A DNA stretch of 64,000 bases. It comes from Chitinophagaceae bacterium. Its GTDB lineage: Bacteria; Bacteroidota; Bacteroidia; Chitinophagales; Chitinophagaceae. Made by a program: the position numbers and the translations under genes. The notes below the pieces were generated by a model that was not told the origin of the DNA, did not search any database, and was given only the letters and a program-made list of their open reading frames with translations. Positions 10,512 to 20,130 of the stretch are shown one piece after another (the stretch's first letter is position 1; each line of letters opens with the position of its first letter). The DNA lies in assembly GCA_024707305.1 (NCBI GenBank), contig JANPZZ010000009.1, positions 294,802 through 358,801 on the forward strand. The letters are read 5' to 3'.

Positions 10512-12974
10512 TCAATTATTCCGCTTTCTTCTAAACTGGTTGTAATCCAGGAAATATATAAAACGCGCCGTTATTTCGGTTCCGTGGCGGAGATTAAACG
10601 TACGTCCGAAATTGGATAGATACCGCTTGTAATTGCTGCCATCCACACCATAAGCCTGGTCGTCGCCCAACCAGTTTTTATATCCCAGAATCAGGCGGCT
10701 GCCGTATCTGAAATCCCAGGTGAAGAATGCATCTGTATTAAAAAAAGTTCACATTATCTACGCCGCTATATGGTGTTTCCAGTATGGGCAAACCTTTGTT
10801 ATCAACGTATGCGGTACGTTTTATCAGGACATTACTCCAGTAGTGTCGCACACGTAGTGTCAAATTTATACGAGGAGTAAAATTGTAAATAGCATTCAGC
10901 AATGAGGTTGCTTCTTTGAAATCGACAAATGCAATACGCGGTTCACCCAGCAGGTCGCGACCAGCATTGATGATATAATCCGTTTCGGTTCCAAAACTAT
11001 GTTCCAGCTCTACAGTCAGTTTATTGCTGAAACGATAACGTACACCTCCCGTGAGTTCGTAATATTTCTTTTCAGGATTTTTGAAGAAATCAGAAAGCAG
11101 CGCCGACCATGAAACAAAGAGACGTTTCCGGCTATCAGTACTTCCTTCCAAACTCAGGTAGCCATATTCAGGACGGCGTGCATATTTATCAAACGGTCTT
11201 CCCAACACAAAATAATCATGCTGGTCAGGAAGGTAACCGGCACTAATTGTAAGATCCCAGAAGTTTTTGAAGTATAAAAAGGCGCTGAGTTCCGCGGTGA
11301 AATCGTTAAATACATCGGGCTTGTACAAACGACGATAAGAAGTATTAAAACGAATAAAATAATTCAGGAAATTTTTCCGGGTTTGTATTCGTTGAAACTG
11401 ATGTGGCCTGTGTTGATATGCTGATTGGAAGTTTCAAGATAACCAAGGTCGGTGGGATCAAAGTTTAATGATCGCAGTTGATTCTGCACATAATACTGCC
11501 AGCGACCGCTCACTTTGCCGGCGCGTAAATTGGAGCTAAACCCATCGTATGAGTTTGCCGACCACACTTTACTGTAGTGTGCATGCCCACGAACGTTATA
11601 CGTATTCTGTTTATCAAAAAAACTAAAATCAAGCCCGGTTACATTGGCGTCGTCACCACCGCCATCCCTCAACACATTTGTATTCGTAAATGTAACAAAG
11701 GAACGACCTCTTAGTGCCTGGTCAAGTACAATGATATTATAGTTGGTGAGCGCTTCAGTTTTGATGCGCGTGCGGTCACCCGTTATTTTGTCGCGAATAG
11801 TCGCGTACATTGGTGCCGCAACTGCGTTAAAGAAACCAATACCCAGTTTTGATGGTGTTCTTCCCGACAACTTCAACGCATTGTACAGTTGTGTACGACC
11901 CGGATTGCGCACAATTTCGATGTTGGGATCATCATCGGCCATTTCTTCCACAGCGCGGTAACCCGCAGGCGCGGCCCCTACCCTGCGACTATAAAAAAGT
12001 CCCGACTTATTAAAGATGTCAACGCCTTCGGTAAAAAAGGGACGATACTCATCAAATCGCACTTCATAAGGTGTAAGGTTATTGATTACGTTATCAGAAA
12101 TCACCTGACCGAAATCGGGAACCAGCGTAACGTCGAGGGTAAAGCTCTCGTTGATTCCATATTTCACATCCATGCCACCGCTTTTCAACCATTCTGAGCG
12201 TGATCCATTCACTTCAGGTACGCGACGGTAGCCGGTAGAAACATAGGGCGAAAAACTCAAACGCAGCGGCGGTTTGATATCCAGCAAATTTTTCAGGATG
12301 CCGAACTGGTTTACAAAACCATTTACGTTGGGATCAACAAAATTCCAGAATGAAGTTTCATTGGTGCGGCGCACCTGACGTTGAAATTGTATTCCCCAAT
12401 CCTGCATTGTATTCTTTGAAAAACGCAGAGAGATATATGGAATTTCCATTTCCACTACCCAGCCATCTTCCTTCAGTGATACACGACTATCCCAGACAGC
12501 GTCCCAGGTTTTGTCGCCATAAGTGCCGAATGTTGGCATTACATTGGGAGAAAGTCTTGCATCGGTTTGAACATTCGCGGAGGTAGCGAGGAATTGAAAA
12601 CCGTTTTGGTGATCATTATAAGTGTCTATAAAAACGGAAAAGAAGTCAACGTCTTTTTGTTGTTCTTCATCGCGTGCGGTGATTTGTCGGCGGATCAATG
12701 CAGGATCATCATACAGGTATGCGCCAATATAAATAGCATTATCATCATAAAGCACTCTTACCTCCGTGCGTTGTGTAGCGGGGGCACCTACGTTTGGAAA
12801 ATTTTGTACAAACTGGCCGGCTACGGGAGCTAAGCGCCAAACCGAATCACTCAGATCACCATCAATTTTAGGCGCCTGATTGGTTTTGACAGCGGGAAGG
12901 AGTTTGGGTTGAGAAAGTAATGGCAACACAATGCCCAACAGCAAAGCAGTAAATACGGCAATTCTTCTATACAT
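10512..12974 (-). CDS. DUF5916-type outer-membrane protein with N-terminal CBM9-like domain
   Basis: Protein of about 820 residues with a signal peptide (residues 1-21). The region at about 30-200 resembles the family 9 carbohydrate-binding module (KIDGDLSDSVW start). A long C-terminal part is rich in alternating aromatic strands and ends in YFLDYNQFRRKR, as in an outer-membrane barrel. Bacteroidota genomes carry many such DUF5916 proteins; their function is not established despite frequent naming as hydrolases. The frame is broken twice, in the A/T runs near 11366-11370 and 10739-10746. After repair the stop is at 10512-10514. It is a single gene with no polysaccharide-utilisation genes (susC/susD) beside it. 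Confidence 0.82.
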
Positions 12975-13071
12975 ACAGTCAGTTCCATCTCAAATATACT
13001 GGAGGAAATCGTAGCACAGAAGAATCGCCGCAAAAAAACGCATTAAAGAAATTAACTAATTGGAAATCAGA

Positions 13072-13822
13072 TCAATTTAACTTCTTCTTGAGCGAAACAA
13101 CCTGCTCCTGGAGGTCATTTACGATGTTGGTAAGGTGGCTCATATCCCAGCGGTTTTGCTGTTCGGCCCTCGCAATTATCATCTGGGCCTGCCACATTTC
13201 CAGCACATCGTCAGCATTCATAGTGTACGGATGGTAAACAGGATTATCACTTACGAGCGTGAGTTTGCTTTTTGATCTTCCATTTTTCTGGACGCGCTTA
13301 TACACGATTCCTTCATGACGCGAAACCACAATGCATGCAGCACCATTCTTCACCTCATCCAGGTTTTCAATTTTTTTCGCCTACAATTACAGAACCACTT
13401 GGAGTTGGCAACATACTATCACCCACGATCTCAAATGCGCGGTAATTACCACCCGAAAGCATCGGCAATGTAAATGTGTTGAGCTCATCCACAAATTCCG
13501 GATCACCATAACCAGCGAGATAACCTGCCGCAGCTTTTACCGGAACAAATGGAATATCCGGCCTGCCGGTCGCCAGCTTCAACGCACGGCGTTTTGCAAG
13601 GTAATTACTTTTATTATCACTCAAATCTTTCCGTAATATCTCATCCATCGTCAACTTGAAAATGTCACACACAATTTCAAGTACATCAATTCTGGGTTCT
13701 GCCCTTTCTTCTTCATAGGCTCCCAGGAGTGAGCGCTTAATTCCGAGTTTCTGCGAAAACTCTTCCTGCGTCCATCCACGCAGCTTGCGTAAATACTTCA
13801 GGTTTTGATTAGCGATTGACAT
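13072..13822 (-). CDS. XRE-family transcriptional regulator with S24 (LexA/CI-like) domain
   Basis: About 250 residues. The N-terminal helix-turn-helix covers about 8-60 (LRKLRGWTQEEFSQKLGIKR). A linker leads to a peptidase S24 domain with serine motif VGDSMLP and the lysine partner in GIVYKRV. An Ala-Gly pair, AAAGY, sits before the domain where LexA-type proteins cleave themselves, so self-cleavage is possible but unproven. A shift in the A-run around 13368-13374 separates the two halves; repair gives VGEKIENLDEVKNGAA. The C-terminus is a coiled coil. The gap to divergent surE contains the perfect palindrome TTTAGCTAAA at 13877-13886, a candidate operator for autoregulation (inference). Confidence 0.85.
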
Positions 13823-13979
13823 GTCAGGATTTTAGAATGATTGATTCAGGCGCATCTACTTAGATACACTAATAATTTTAGCTAAATTACTAATTTCTTT
13901 GTCCCCACAAAATATTTTTTCAGGAATACAATAACTTCGAGCTTGACTCGATTAGAAATAATCATCACATTTGTTAAGT

Positions 13980-14820
13980 ATGGCTACCAAAAAGAAATCA
14001 GTGGTCGATAAAACGCGACCCGCACCTCGTCCTCCTTCCGCCAGAAATAAGTCAACCAAACCGGTGATCCTTGTTACGAATGATGACGGATACATGGCAC
14101 CGGGGATACAAAATCTGGTAGAAGCAGTAAAAGATCTGGGAAAAGTGGTTGTAGTTGCGCCCGACAAACCGCAATCAGGAATGGGACACGCCATCACGAT
14201 TGGACAACCGCTGCGTTTACATAAGGTGAATACTTTTGGTGATATTGAAGCGTATGCATGTACGGGCACGCCGGTTGATTGTGTAAAACTTGCCGTTGAT
14301 AAAGTACTCCATCGCAAACCCGACATTTGTGTGAGTGGTGTAAACCATGGTGCCAATCATAGTATCAATGTCATTTATTCCGGTACGATGTCGGCTGCCG
14401 TTGAAGCAGCGATTGAAAGTATTCCTTCTGCAGGGTTTTCATTACTCGACTTTAGTATTGAAGCCGACTTTAGTGGAGCCAGAAAATATGCACGCATGGT
14501 AGTTGAAAAAATGCTGAGTACAAAAAATGGAACAGCATACAGTACTGAATGTAAACATTCCTGCCATGCCAGCCAACCTGCTGAAAGGTTTAAAGATCTG
14601 CCGGCAGGCTTATGCCAAATACGAAGAAGATTTTATCGAACGTCAGGATCCGCATGGACGGATGTATTACTGGCTTACAGGTGAGTTCGTTAATTTCGAT
14701 AAAGGAAAAGACACCGATGTATGGGCACTTGCCAATGGTTATGTGAGTGTAGTACCGGTTCAATTCGATCTTACGCACTATAAGCAAAAAGAAAAACTGC
14801 AAAAACTCTGGGAAAAATGA
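13980..14820 (+). CDS. surE: 5'/3'-nucleotidase SurE
   Basis: Metal-dependent survival protein SurE, which dephosphorylates nucleoside mono- and polyphosphates in stationary-phase metabolism. It has the metal motif TNDDGY at about residue 37, the SGVNHGANHS motif, and YSGTMSAAVEA. An unusual basic N-terminal extension of about 30 residues (MATKKKSVVDKTRPAPRPPS) precedes the fold; the start at 13980 is chosen over 13971 by the leader sequence. One shift in the A-run near 14522-14527 must be bridged to reach VLNVNIPAMPA and the C-terminal half. The stop overlaps the ATG of the next gene by four bases (ATGA), which implies translational coupling. Confidence 0.93.
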
Positions 14821-15113
14821 TCCTGAAAAAAGATAAACTACAGCTCGGACTCGTATTAGGTTTGCTCGGCCCCATCATTGGCTTACTTGTCATTTACCTG
14901 ATCAAGTTTTCCTCGAGCAGCTTTGGCGTTTTTCTCGAAGAGTTTTTTAGCAACAATAAACTCATCACATCCATTGGATCACTTGCATTGCTGGCCAACG
15001 TGATTCTTTTCACCATTTATATCAACACACACCGCGATAAAACGGCAAGGGGAATCTTCCTGGTTACGTTGCTCTTTGGAATCGGTATACTGATTTTAAA
15101 ATTGTTTAACTGA
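14817..15113 (+). CDS. Small membrane protein, function unknown
   Basis: 98 residues with three predicted membrane helices (about 9-29, 46-68 and 77-96) and a short hydrophilic loop after each. The ATG overlaps the surE stop by four bases, and lpxB follows 33 bases after the stop, so surE, this gene and lpxB look like one operon. I recognise no domain. Small proteins at this place between surE and lpxB are seen in other Bacteroidota, which suggests a link with the envelope, but that is inference. Confidence 0.75.
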   Translation: MILKKDKLQLGLVLGLLGPIIGLLVIYLIKFSSSSFGVFLEEFFSNNKLITSIGSLALLANVILFTIYINTHRDKTARGIFLVTLLFGIGILILKLFN

Positions 15114-15146
15114 TTTCGTTTCCTTTGCCGAAAGAAATAACAATCT

Positions 15147-16261
15147 GTGAAATATTACATCATAGCAGGCGAGGCGTCTGGCGACTTACATGGCAGCAAC
15201 CTGATTAAGGAAATCGTGAAACGTGATGCGCAGTCCGACATTCGTTGCTGGGGTGGCGACAAAATGCAGGAAGCTGGCGCAACGTTGGTAAAACATTATC
15301 GCGAACTCGCATTCATGGGTTTTGTAGAAGTGTTGATGAACCTGCGCACCATCTTTCGTAATCTCGCTTTTTGCAAAGCAGATATTGAGCAATTCAAACC
15401 CGACGCGATTATCTTAATCGATTACCCGGGTTTTAATTTACGCATTGCTGAATGGGCCAAACAACAGGGCTATAAAATCATTTTTTATATCAGCCCTCAG
15501 GTTTGGGCATGGAAGGAGAATCGGGTTAAAAAATGAAAAAGCATATCGATCTCATGCTGGTGATTCTTCCTTTCGAAAAACCTTATTATGAAAACAAATG
15601 GCAATGGCCTGTTCACTATGTCGGTCATCCATTGGTTGAAGTTTTAGATGAAGTGCGCAACCGACCCGCGCCTGTTCCACTTTCTGAAAAACCTATTATC
15701 GCTGTATTACCCGGAAGCCGCAAACAGGAAATTGCAAAAAAACTTCCGATCATGCTGGAAGTAAGTAAAGCTTTTCCCGATTATCAGTTTATTGTTGCAC
15801 GCGCACCTGGTCAGGAAGATGCTTATTACGAACCATTCCTTCAAAAATTCCCCAATGTATCAGCTACCAGCAATGGCACTTATGATTTACTAAGGCAATC
15901 GAAAGCGGCAATGGTAACATCAGGTACTGCAACCCTGGAGACCGCATTGTTGGGCATTCCCGAAGTTGTTTGCTATAAAGGATCTGCTATTTCTTATGAA
16001 ATTGCGAAACGCGTTATTAAGGTTAAATATATTTCACTCGTAAACCTCATCATGGATCGATTACTGGTGACGGAATTGATACAACACGATCTTACACCAA
16101 AGAAACTGGAAGCGGAATTACGATCGTTGCTGGAAGACGAAAACCGACGTGCACAGTTATCAAAAGATTACCATGACCTTCACCAATTGTTGAGCGAAGG
16201 CGGACGTGCATCTGCAATCGCTGCCGACCTGATTGAGCAATTTCTTAAGTCAGCAACTTAA
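15147..16261 (+). CDS. lpxB: Lipid-A-disaccharide synthase
   Basis: Glycosyltransferase family 19 enzyme that joins UDP-diacylglucosamine and lipid X to form the lipid A disaccharide on the inner membrane. About 371 residues. The start is GTG 15147 (KYYIIAGEASGDLHG), the typical LpxB beginning. Further family motifs are YISPQVWAWKENRVKK and LPGSRKQEI, and SGTATLETALLGIPEVVCYK is the UDP-sugar site. The frame is broken once at the A-run at about 15530-15535, exactly at RVKKMKKHIDL. It is the third gene of the apparent surE operon. Its 3' end overlaps the convergent small gene on the other strand by 17 bases. Confidence 0.95.
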
Positions 16262-16407
16262 TCGCCAGGATAATCAGGCACAGGATAAACAGCAACAGAC
16301 TGATCCTGTTGATACCATGCATATACCTTGTAAAATCCGAGTTAGGACGATCCGGATCTTTTTTTACGCAAATACAGATATTCCGCAATTTGTTTCAATA
16401 CACCCAT
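16245..16407 (-). CDS. Small DUF6728-like membrane protein
   Basis: Short gene of 53 codons recovered by hand. ATG 16407 starts MGVLKQIAEYLYLRKK. After one surplus base in the T-run 16359-16365 it continues KDPDRPNSDFTRYMHGINRI and a membrane helix, ending LAIKLLT before the stop at 16245-16247. The pattern (QIAEYL, RKK-DP, MHGINRIS, one C-terminal helix) matches what I remember of the DUF6728 family of Bacteroidota; this was not checked by search. It overlaps the lpxB 3' end by 17 bases tail to tail. It lies 55 bases downstream of the sugar kinase gene on the same strand. Confidence 0.6.
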
Positions 16408-16462
16408 AACTTCCTGTTTCGAAGTATAAAGGTAAAGAAGTGTAAATGAATTGCTGGAGAAT

Positions 16463-17521
16463 TCAATTTGTCCAGTCTTTCTCATGGGCAGTAAGACGCG
16501 ACAGCAGTGTAAGCTGATTGCGCGCGCGATGAAAATTGTGCCCGGGATAGGCAGCACCGTAGTACACATCATTCTGCAAATGATCAGTCAAAAACCTGAT
16601 CGCCTGCATAAAAATCATAAACTGACCGGAATAAAAAGCATGATCGAGTTCTGCCTGGCTCAATACCGGTTTCATTGCTGATAAATAACCTTCCATTATC
16701 GCTTTATAGAAACCAGCACGCACATTTATCTTTTCAATATCTTTTTCTTCTTCACTCACGGGGCTGAGATAGGTACGCATCATATCCCCAAGATCACTGA
16801 TAAAATAACCTGGCATCACGGTATCAAGATCAATCACACAAACAGCTTTCTGTTCGTTGTTGAAAAGAACATTACTGATCTTGGTATCATGATGAATAAC
16901 GCGCAATTTGAAATCCGGATTCTTCCTGATTGCTTCAAACTTTGTTACAATATCTGAAAAAGAAATCACCTGTTGAATAAGTTCAGCGGAATCGCGACGG
17001 CGGTCACGGTCACCTGTTTCAAGTGCTTTGAGAAATTGCTGATAACGTGATGTGAGATCATGAAAACCGGGAATGGTTGTCCGCAATTTGCTTACGTCTA
17101 AACTCGTCAACATCTTTGTAAACAAACCAAATTGCCTGGCTGCTTCAAAGGCCTGCCCGGGAGTATTCACCACATCAATGGTGTGTGATCCCTGTACAAA
17201 AGGAAATACACGATAGTACCCGTGCCCTGCCACAAAAAACAGTGGCTGCCCCTGCAAAGTTGGCTTCACAGCTACAAAATGATACGATGGATGATGTTGT
17301 TGAAGAAAATCACCAATCAACGTCATGTTGTGCGCAATATCATGTGGTGTTTTAAAAACATTGTGATTGATTCTTTGCAGAATCAATGCTTCATTACCGC
17401 GCTCCAGCTTCCAGGTGTGATTAATAAGACCGGTACCAAAAGGAATGATCTGCCAGGAACCATCATGCAGTCCCCACGCCTCCAGTACTGGCGATGGAAT
17501 GGGTGTAGTTGTCGTATTCAT
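16463..17521 (-). CDS. APH-fold sugar kinase, probably N-acetylhexosamine 1-kinase type
   Basis: Kinase of the aminoglycoside phosphotransferase fold, 352 residues, intact. The catalytic loop is VIHHDTKISNVLF (about 208-220) and the metal site is IDLDTVMPG (about 231-239). The N-terminal lobe begins FGTGLINHTWKL. These features are those of NahK-like enzymes, which phosphorylate GlcNAc or GalNAc at C1. The gene starts 19 bases after the stop of the GH109 gene on the same strand, so the two are almost surely cotranscribed. GH109 would release GalNAc and this kinase would trap it. The substrate is inferred from the neighbour; other APH-fold substrates such as choline or homoserine cannot be excluded. 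Confidence 0.78.
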   Translation of the reverse strand: MNTTTTPIPSPVLEAWGLHDGSWQIIPFGTGLINHTWKLERGNEALILQRINHNVFKTPHDIAHNMTLIGDFLQQHHPSYHFVAVKPTLQGQPLFFVAGHGYYRVFPFVQGSHTIDVVNTPGQAFEAARQFGLFTKMLTSLDVSKLRTTIPGFHDLTSRYQQFLKALETGDRDRRRDSAELIQQVISFSDIVTKFEAIRKNPDFKLRVIHHDTKISNVLFNNEQKAVCVIDLDTVMPGYFISDLGDMMRTYLSPVSEEEKDIEKINVRAGFYKAIMEGYLSAMKPVLSQAELDHAFYSGQFMIFMQAIRFLTDHLQNDVYYGAAYPGHNFHRARNQLTLLSRLTAHEKDWTN

Positions 17522-17540
17522 TTCAACCGGCTTTCCTCGC

Positions 17541-18896
17541 TTAATAATCGTCGTTCAGTGCAAAAACCGGTTTCCTATACATCCATTGACCGCCGGTGAA
17601 ATCAGGAAACTCCACCGTTTCAAATCCGAGTTCAATGCTTTGTTCACTCAGCGGTGTAATAGCGCTCCATGCAGCCGCATCATATACATCCATCTGTGTA
17701 GGCAACTTACGTTTGGCCGATTCAATAAATGAGTGGATTACATAAAAGTCCATACCACCATGACCAGAGCCCTGTGCTTCTTTGCTCCAGCGTGCCCATA
17801 GGGGGTGATCATATTTTTCGAGCCATGATTTCTGGTCGTCCCACTGGTGGCCTTTTGCTGATTTCCCTTCGATATAAATGCCACGATTCAGGTCCATCCA
17901 GATACCATCGGTACCCTGCACACGGAAACCGAGTGAATAAGGACGTGGTAGATTGGTATCATGTTGTAATAAAATTGTTTCACCGTTGGCGCAGCCAATT
18001 TGCGTGGTCACCACATCACCCAGTTTAAATTTCACTTTTGCATTGGGATGATCAGCGCCGCCTTTTTTCACGATATAGTCATGCAAGCCGCGAGCTTTGC
18101 TTGAGAAAGAATTCAACGTTGTAAAACGATTGCCTCTGTTGATATTGATGTAGTGCGCAATGGGTCCGATGCCATGCGTTGGATAGAGATCGCCATTGCG
18201 ATGTACCGAATGCTCCGTACGCCAGCGTGCTTCAGAAAAGCCTTTTTCGCCAAACTCCACACCATGACCGTAAGGATTTACACCATCATTAAATTTCACT
18301 TCACGCAGATCGTGCTGGTAACCGCCCTGCAGGTGCACAATTTCACCAAACAATCCCTGGCGAACCATATTTAATACGGCCATCACATCACGACGGTAGC
18401 AAACATTCTCCAGCATCATCACATGTCCGTTGTGCTTTTCTGCAGCCTTCACCACATCCCAGTGATCCTGTAGCGTAATGCCCAGCATCACTTCGGTAGC
18501 AACGTATTTGATTCCGGCCTCGAGCGATTCGATAATCATTGCTTTATGCCATTCCCAGGGAGTGGAAATAACAATCGCATCGAGTTTTTCTTTCTCCAGT
18601 AATTTTCTCCAGGCATAAATACCATCCGAATAAACAACCGGCATTTTCTTTCCGGCTTTGGTAATCATTTCGCGGGAGGTTTTCAGCATCCGGTCGTCGA
18701 TGTCGCAAATGGCAATCAACTCTACGTCTGCGCGACGCAGCAGCAGGTCGAGATGGTTTTGCCCACGCAAACCCACGCCGATCATTCCCACGCGAACTTT
18801 TGTATTATTATCTGCAGCCCAAATGCCGCTTGAAGGTAAAACAGCCAGTCCGGCCATCGCCAGCCCTGTATTGCGTACAAATTCTTTTCGTTGCAT
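17541..18896 (-). CDS. Glycoside hydrolase family 109 protein (Gfo/Idh/MocA fold), exported
   Basis: 451 residues with a Tat-like signal (QRKEFVRNTGLAMAGLAVL) and an NAD-binding Rossmann motif GVGLRGQNHLDLLL. The conserved GH109 segments VATEVMLGITLQDHWD, YPTHGIGPIAHYI and GHGGMDFYVIHSFIE are all present. GH109 enzymes remove alpha-N-acetylgalactosamine by an NAD-dependent oxidation-elimination mechanism instead of classic hydrolysis. Export implies action on glycans in the periplasm or outside. It is the first gene of a probable two-gene operon with the sugar kinase. Other Gfo/Idh/MocA activities remain possible, since the family was named from few tested members. Confidence 0.85.
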   Translation of the reverse strand: MQRKEFVRNTGLAMAGLAVLPSSGIWAADNNTKVRVGMIGVGLRGQNHLDLLLRRADVELIAICDIDDRMLKTSREMITKAGKKMPVVYSDGIYAWRKLLEKEKLDAIVISTPWEWHKAMIIESLEAGIKYVATEVMLGITLQDHWDVVKAAEKHNGHVMMLENVCYRRDVMAVLNMVRQGLFGEIVHLQGGYQHDLREVKFNDGVNPYGHGVEFGEKGFSEARWRTEHSVHRNGDLYPTHGIGPIAHYININRGNRFTTLNSFSSKARGLHDYIVKKGGADHPNAKVKFKLGDVVTTQIGCANGETILLQHDTNLPRPYSLGFRVQGTDGIWMDLNRGIYIEGKSAKGHQWDDQKSWLEKYDHPLWARWSKEAQGSGHGGMDFYVIHSFIESAKRKLPTQMDVYDAAAWSAITPLSEQSIELGFETVEFPDFTGGQWMYRKPVFALNDDY

Positions 18897-19058
18897 ACCG
18901 TTAGTTTATCGCAGTGTTTTTATCATGACGCTGCAAGCCATGAAAATAGCGATAAAAACGGCAGGAAAATATGCAAACGGTTGTGTGAAATTAATACCAG
19001 AACAACATTCGTTTGTAAATTATAAACCTGATGGTACCCGAAAATTTGTAGCGGAATT

Positions 19059-19553
19059 TTAATCGGCCCAGAATTCTACTTCTATTGGATAACCGGCAGC
19101 ATGAAAGGCCTGTCTGATTTTTTTTCCGAGGGCTTCATTATTATTGGGTGTGAAGAAATACAGAAAAAACAGGTTTGTGTTTTCTACAAAAGTTTTTGGC
19201 TCTTCTCCCTTTGTAAAACGGGTTACGGTAGATCGCACATCATCCCCGTTTGCCCGGAAAATCACATTCATGTCTTTATCAATGGTGAGAATCTTTTTAA
19301 GTGGTACTTCCTGCAACCAGTCAATATAACCATCCAAATGCGGCTGGTGCTGGCGAATTTTCAGGCTCAATACTTTGTCGTCGCTGAGAGTGAACGACTG
19401 TATTATTTTAATTGTATCGTCGCTAAAGGCCGGGCTCTTAAACTGGAATTTTGATTGCTTTTGCAATTCGTCATTCAATAGTTTCAACAGTTGTTTTTCC
19501 TGGGCCGTTGCAAAAAGGGGAAGTAGGAATAATAATAGCAGCAATTTTCTCAT
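19059..19553 (-). CDS. Secreted protein of unknown function
   Basis: Encodes 164 residues from the start at 19553 (MRKLLLLLFLLPLFATAQ), preferred because it begins a signal peptide at once; an in-frame start at 19613 would put 20 polar residues in front and lie inside the upstream terminator. The mature part is charged, about 145 residues, with no cysteine or recognised motif. It has a hydrophobic stretch VENTNLFFLYFF and ends EVEFWAD. Probably periplasmic. It sits alone between the GH109 operon and an ncRNA candidate. I do not recognise the family. Confidence 0.75.
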   Translation of the reverse strand: MRKLLLLLFLLPLFATAQEKQLLKLLNDELQKQSKFQFKSPAFSDDTIKIIQSFTLSDDKVLSLKIRQHQPHLDGYIDWLQEVPLKKILTIDKDMNVIFRANGDDVRSTVTRFTKGEEPKTFVENTNLFFLYFFTPNNNEALGKKIRQAFHAAGYPIEVEFWAD

Positions 19554-19611
19554 GTGAGAAAGATAATAACTGTGTGCGGGTCTTGCAAGAAGACGGATGG
19601 AAACATGCACC

Positions 19612-19643
19612 AAAAAAAAGAGCCCTCCTGGAAAGGAGGGCTC
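19612..19643 (-). terminator. Intrinsic terminator on the minus strand
   Basis: GAGCCCTCC at 19620-19628 pairs perfectly with GGAGGGCTC at 19635-19643 around a 6-base loop. On the minus strand it is followed by eight T (A-run 19612-19619). There is no protein gene upstream of it on that strand, only the ncRNA candidate at 19735-19856, so it probably ends that transcript or its read-through. Confidence 0.8.
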
Positions 19644-19734
19644 GAACGTTACTGTTATGAATGAAAATCTTTATATAGAAGAGTCGGATTCAAGGTGATC
19701 GCTACAATCGGCCTTTGGCGACTATCGATATTTC

Positions 19735-19856
19735 AAAATAAAAAGTTGATTGAGAAGAGTACTGCGTTCGGGTTTTTCAAAGGTATTGGAAATAAATTTC
19801 TGGACGGTTTGGACATTGGATGAGGAGTAAACGAGTCGTCCGCATCAATCAACTTT
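19735..19856 (-). ncRNA. Structured small RNA candidate
   Basis: In a 577-bp gene-free gap. On the minus strand the sequence opens with AAGTTGATTGA (19855-19845) and ends with TCAATCAACTT (19753-19743), an 11-bp perfect closing stem. A second helix, UGCG/CGCA, stacks inside it, and an inner hairpin GGACG/CGUCC is possible. The 3' side runs into TTTTTATTTT (to about 19735), and a strong terminator lies 90 bases further on. A well-spaced promoter sits directly upstream (19863-19894). The layout (5' and 3' ends paired, no ORF) resembles 6S-like or other regulatory RNAs, but I cannot match a known family; SRP, tmRNA and RNase P signatures are absent. The 3' end could also be the terminator at 19612. 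Confidence 0.5.
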
Positions 19857-19862
19857 CTGACA

Positions 19863-19894
19863 CAAAAATAGCAGGTGGTGGTATTTGCTGCAAG
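19863..19894 (-). promoter_or_regulatory. Bacteroidota-type promoter of the ncRNA candidate
   Basis: On the minus strand CTTG (19894-19891), a 20-base spacer, then TATTTTTG (19870-19863), an exact match to TAnnTTTG. Transcription would begin 6-7 bases later, at the first bases of the closing stem near 19856. This is the best promoter match I found in the window. Confidence 0.6.
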
Positions 19895-20130
19895 AGCAGA
19901 TTAACGCGATTATTGAAATTCAGTATTTACCATTAAAATCGTAAATCGACCTACATGGCTGTCGTAATTTTTCTACCCCTTTATCGTAAACTTGCGCTGG
20001 ATCAACCACACAGGTATTTACCACAATTGAATATTCGAGTACTTCTACTATGGTATATGTTGCGGGAATTTTCCAATTTGCACCCGGAAAATGTACTTAA
20101 TCCACGAAATAAAATACCAATATCAGACCC

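Noticed and set aside
10225..10515. Minus-strand frames rich in Pro/His/Ser over the repeat at 10375-10508
   Set aside because: Translation of G-rich repeat units and the 3' end of pdeM; not genes.
19735..19856. Assignment of the small RNA as 6S, SRP (4.5S), tmRNA or RNase P RNA
   Set aside because: Length and motifs of SRP, tmRNA and RNase P are absent; a 6S-type central bubble is not clear enough to name it.
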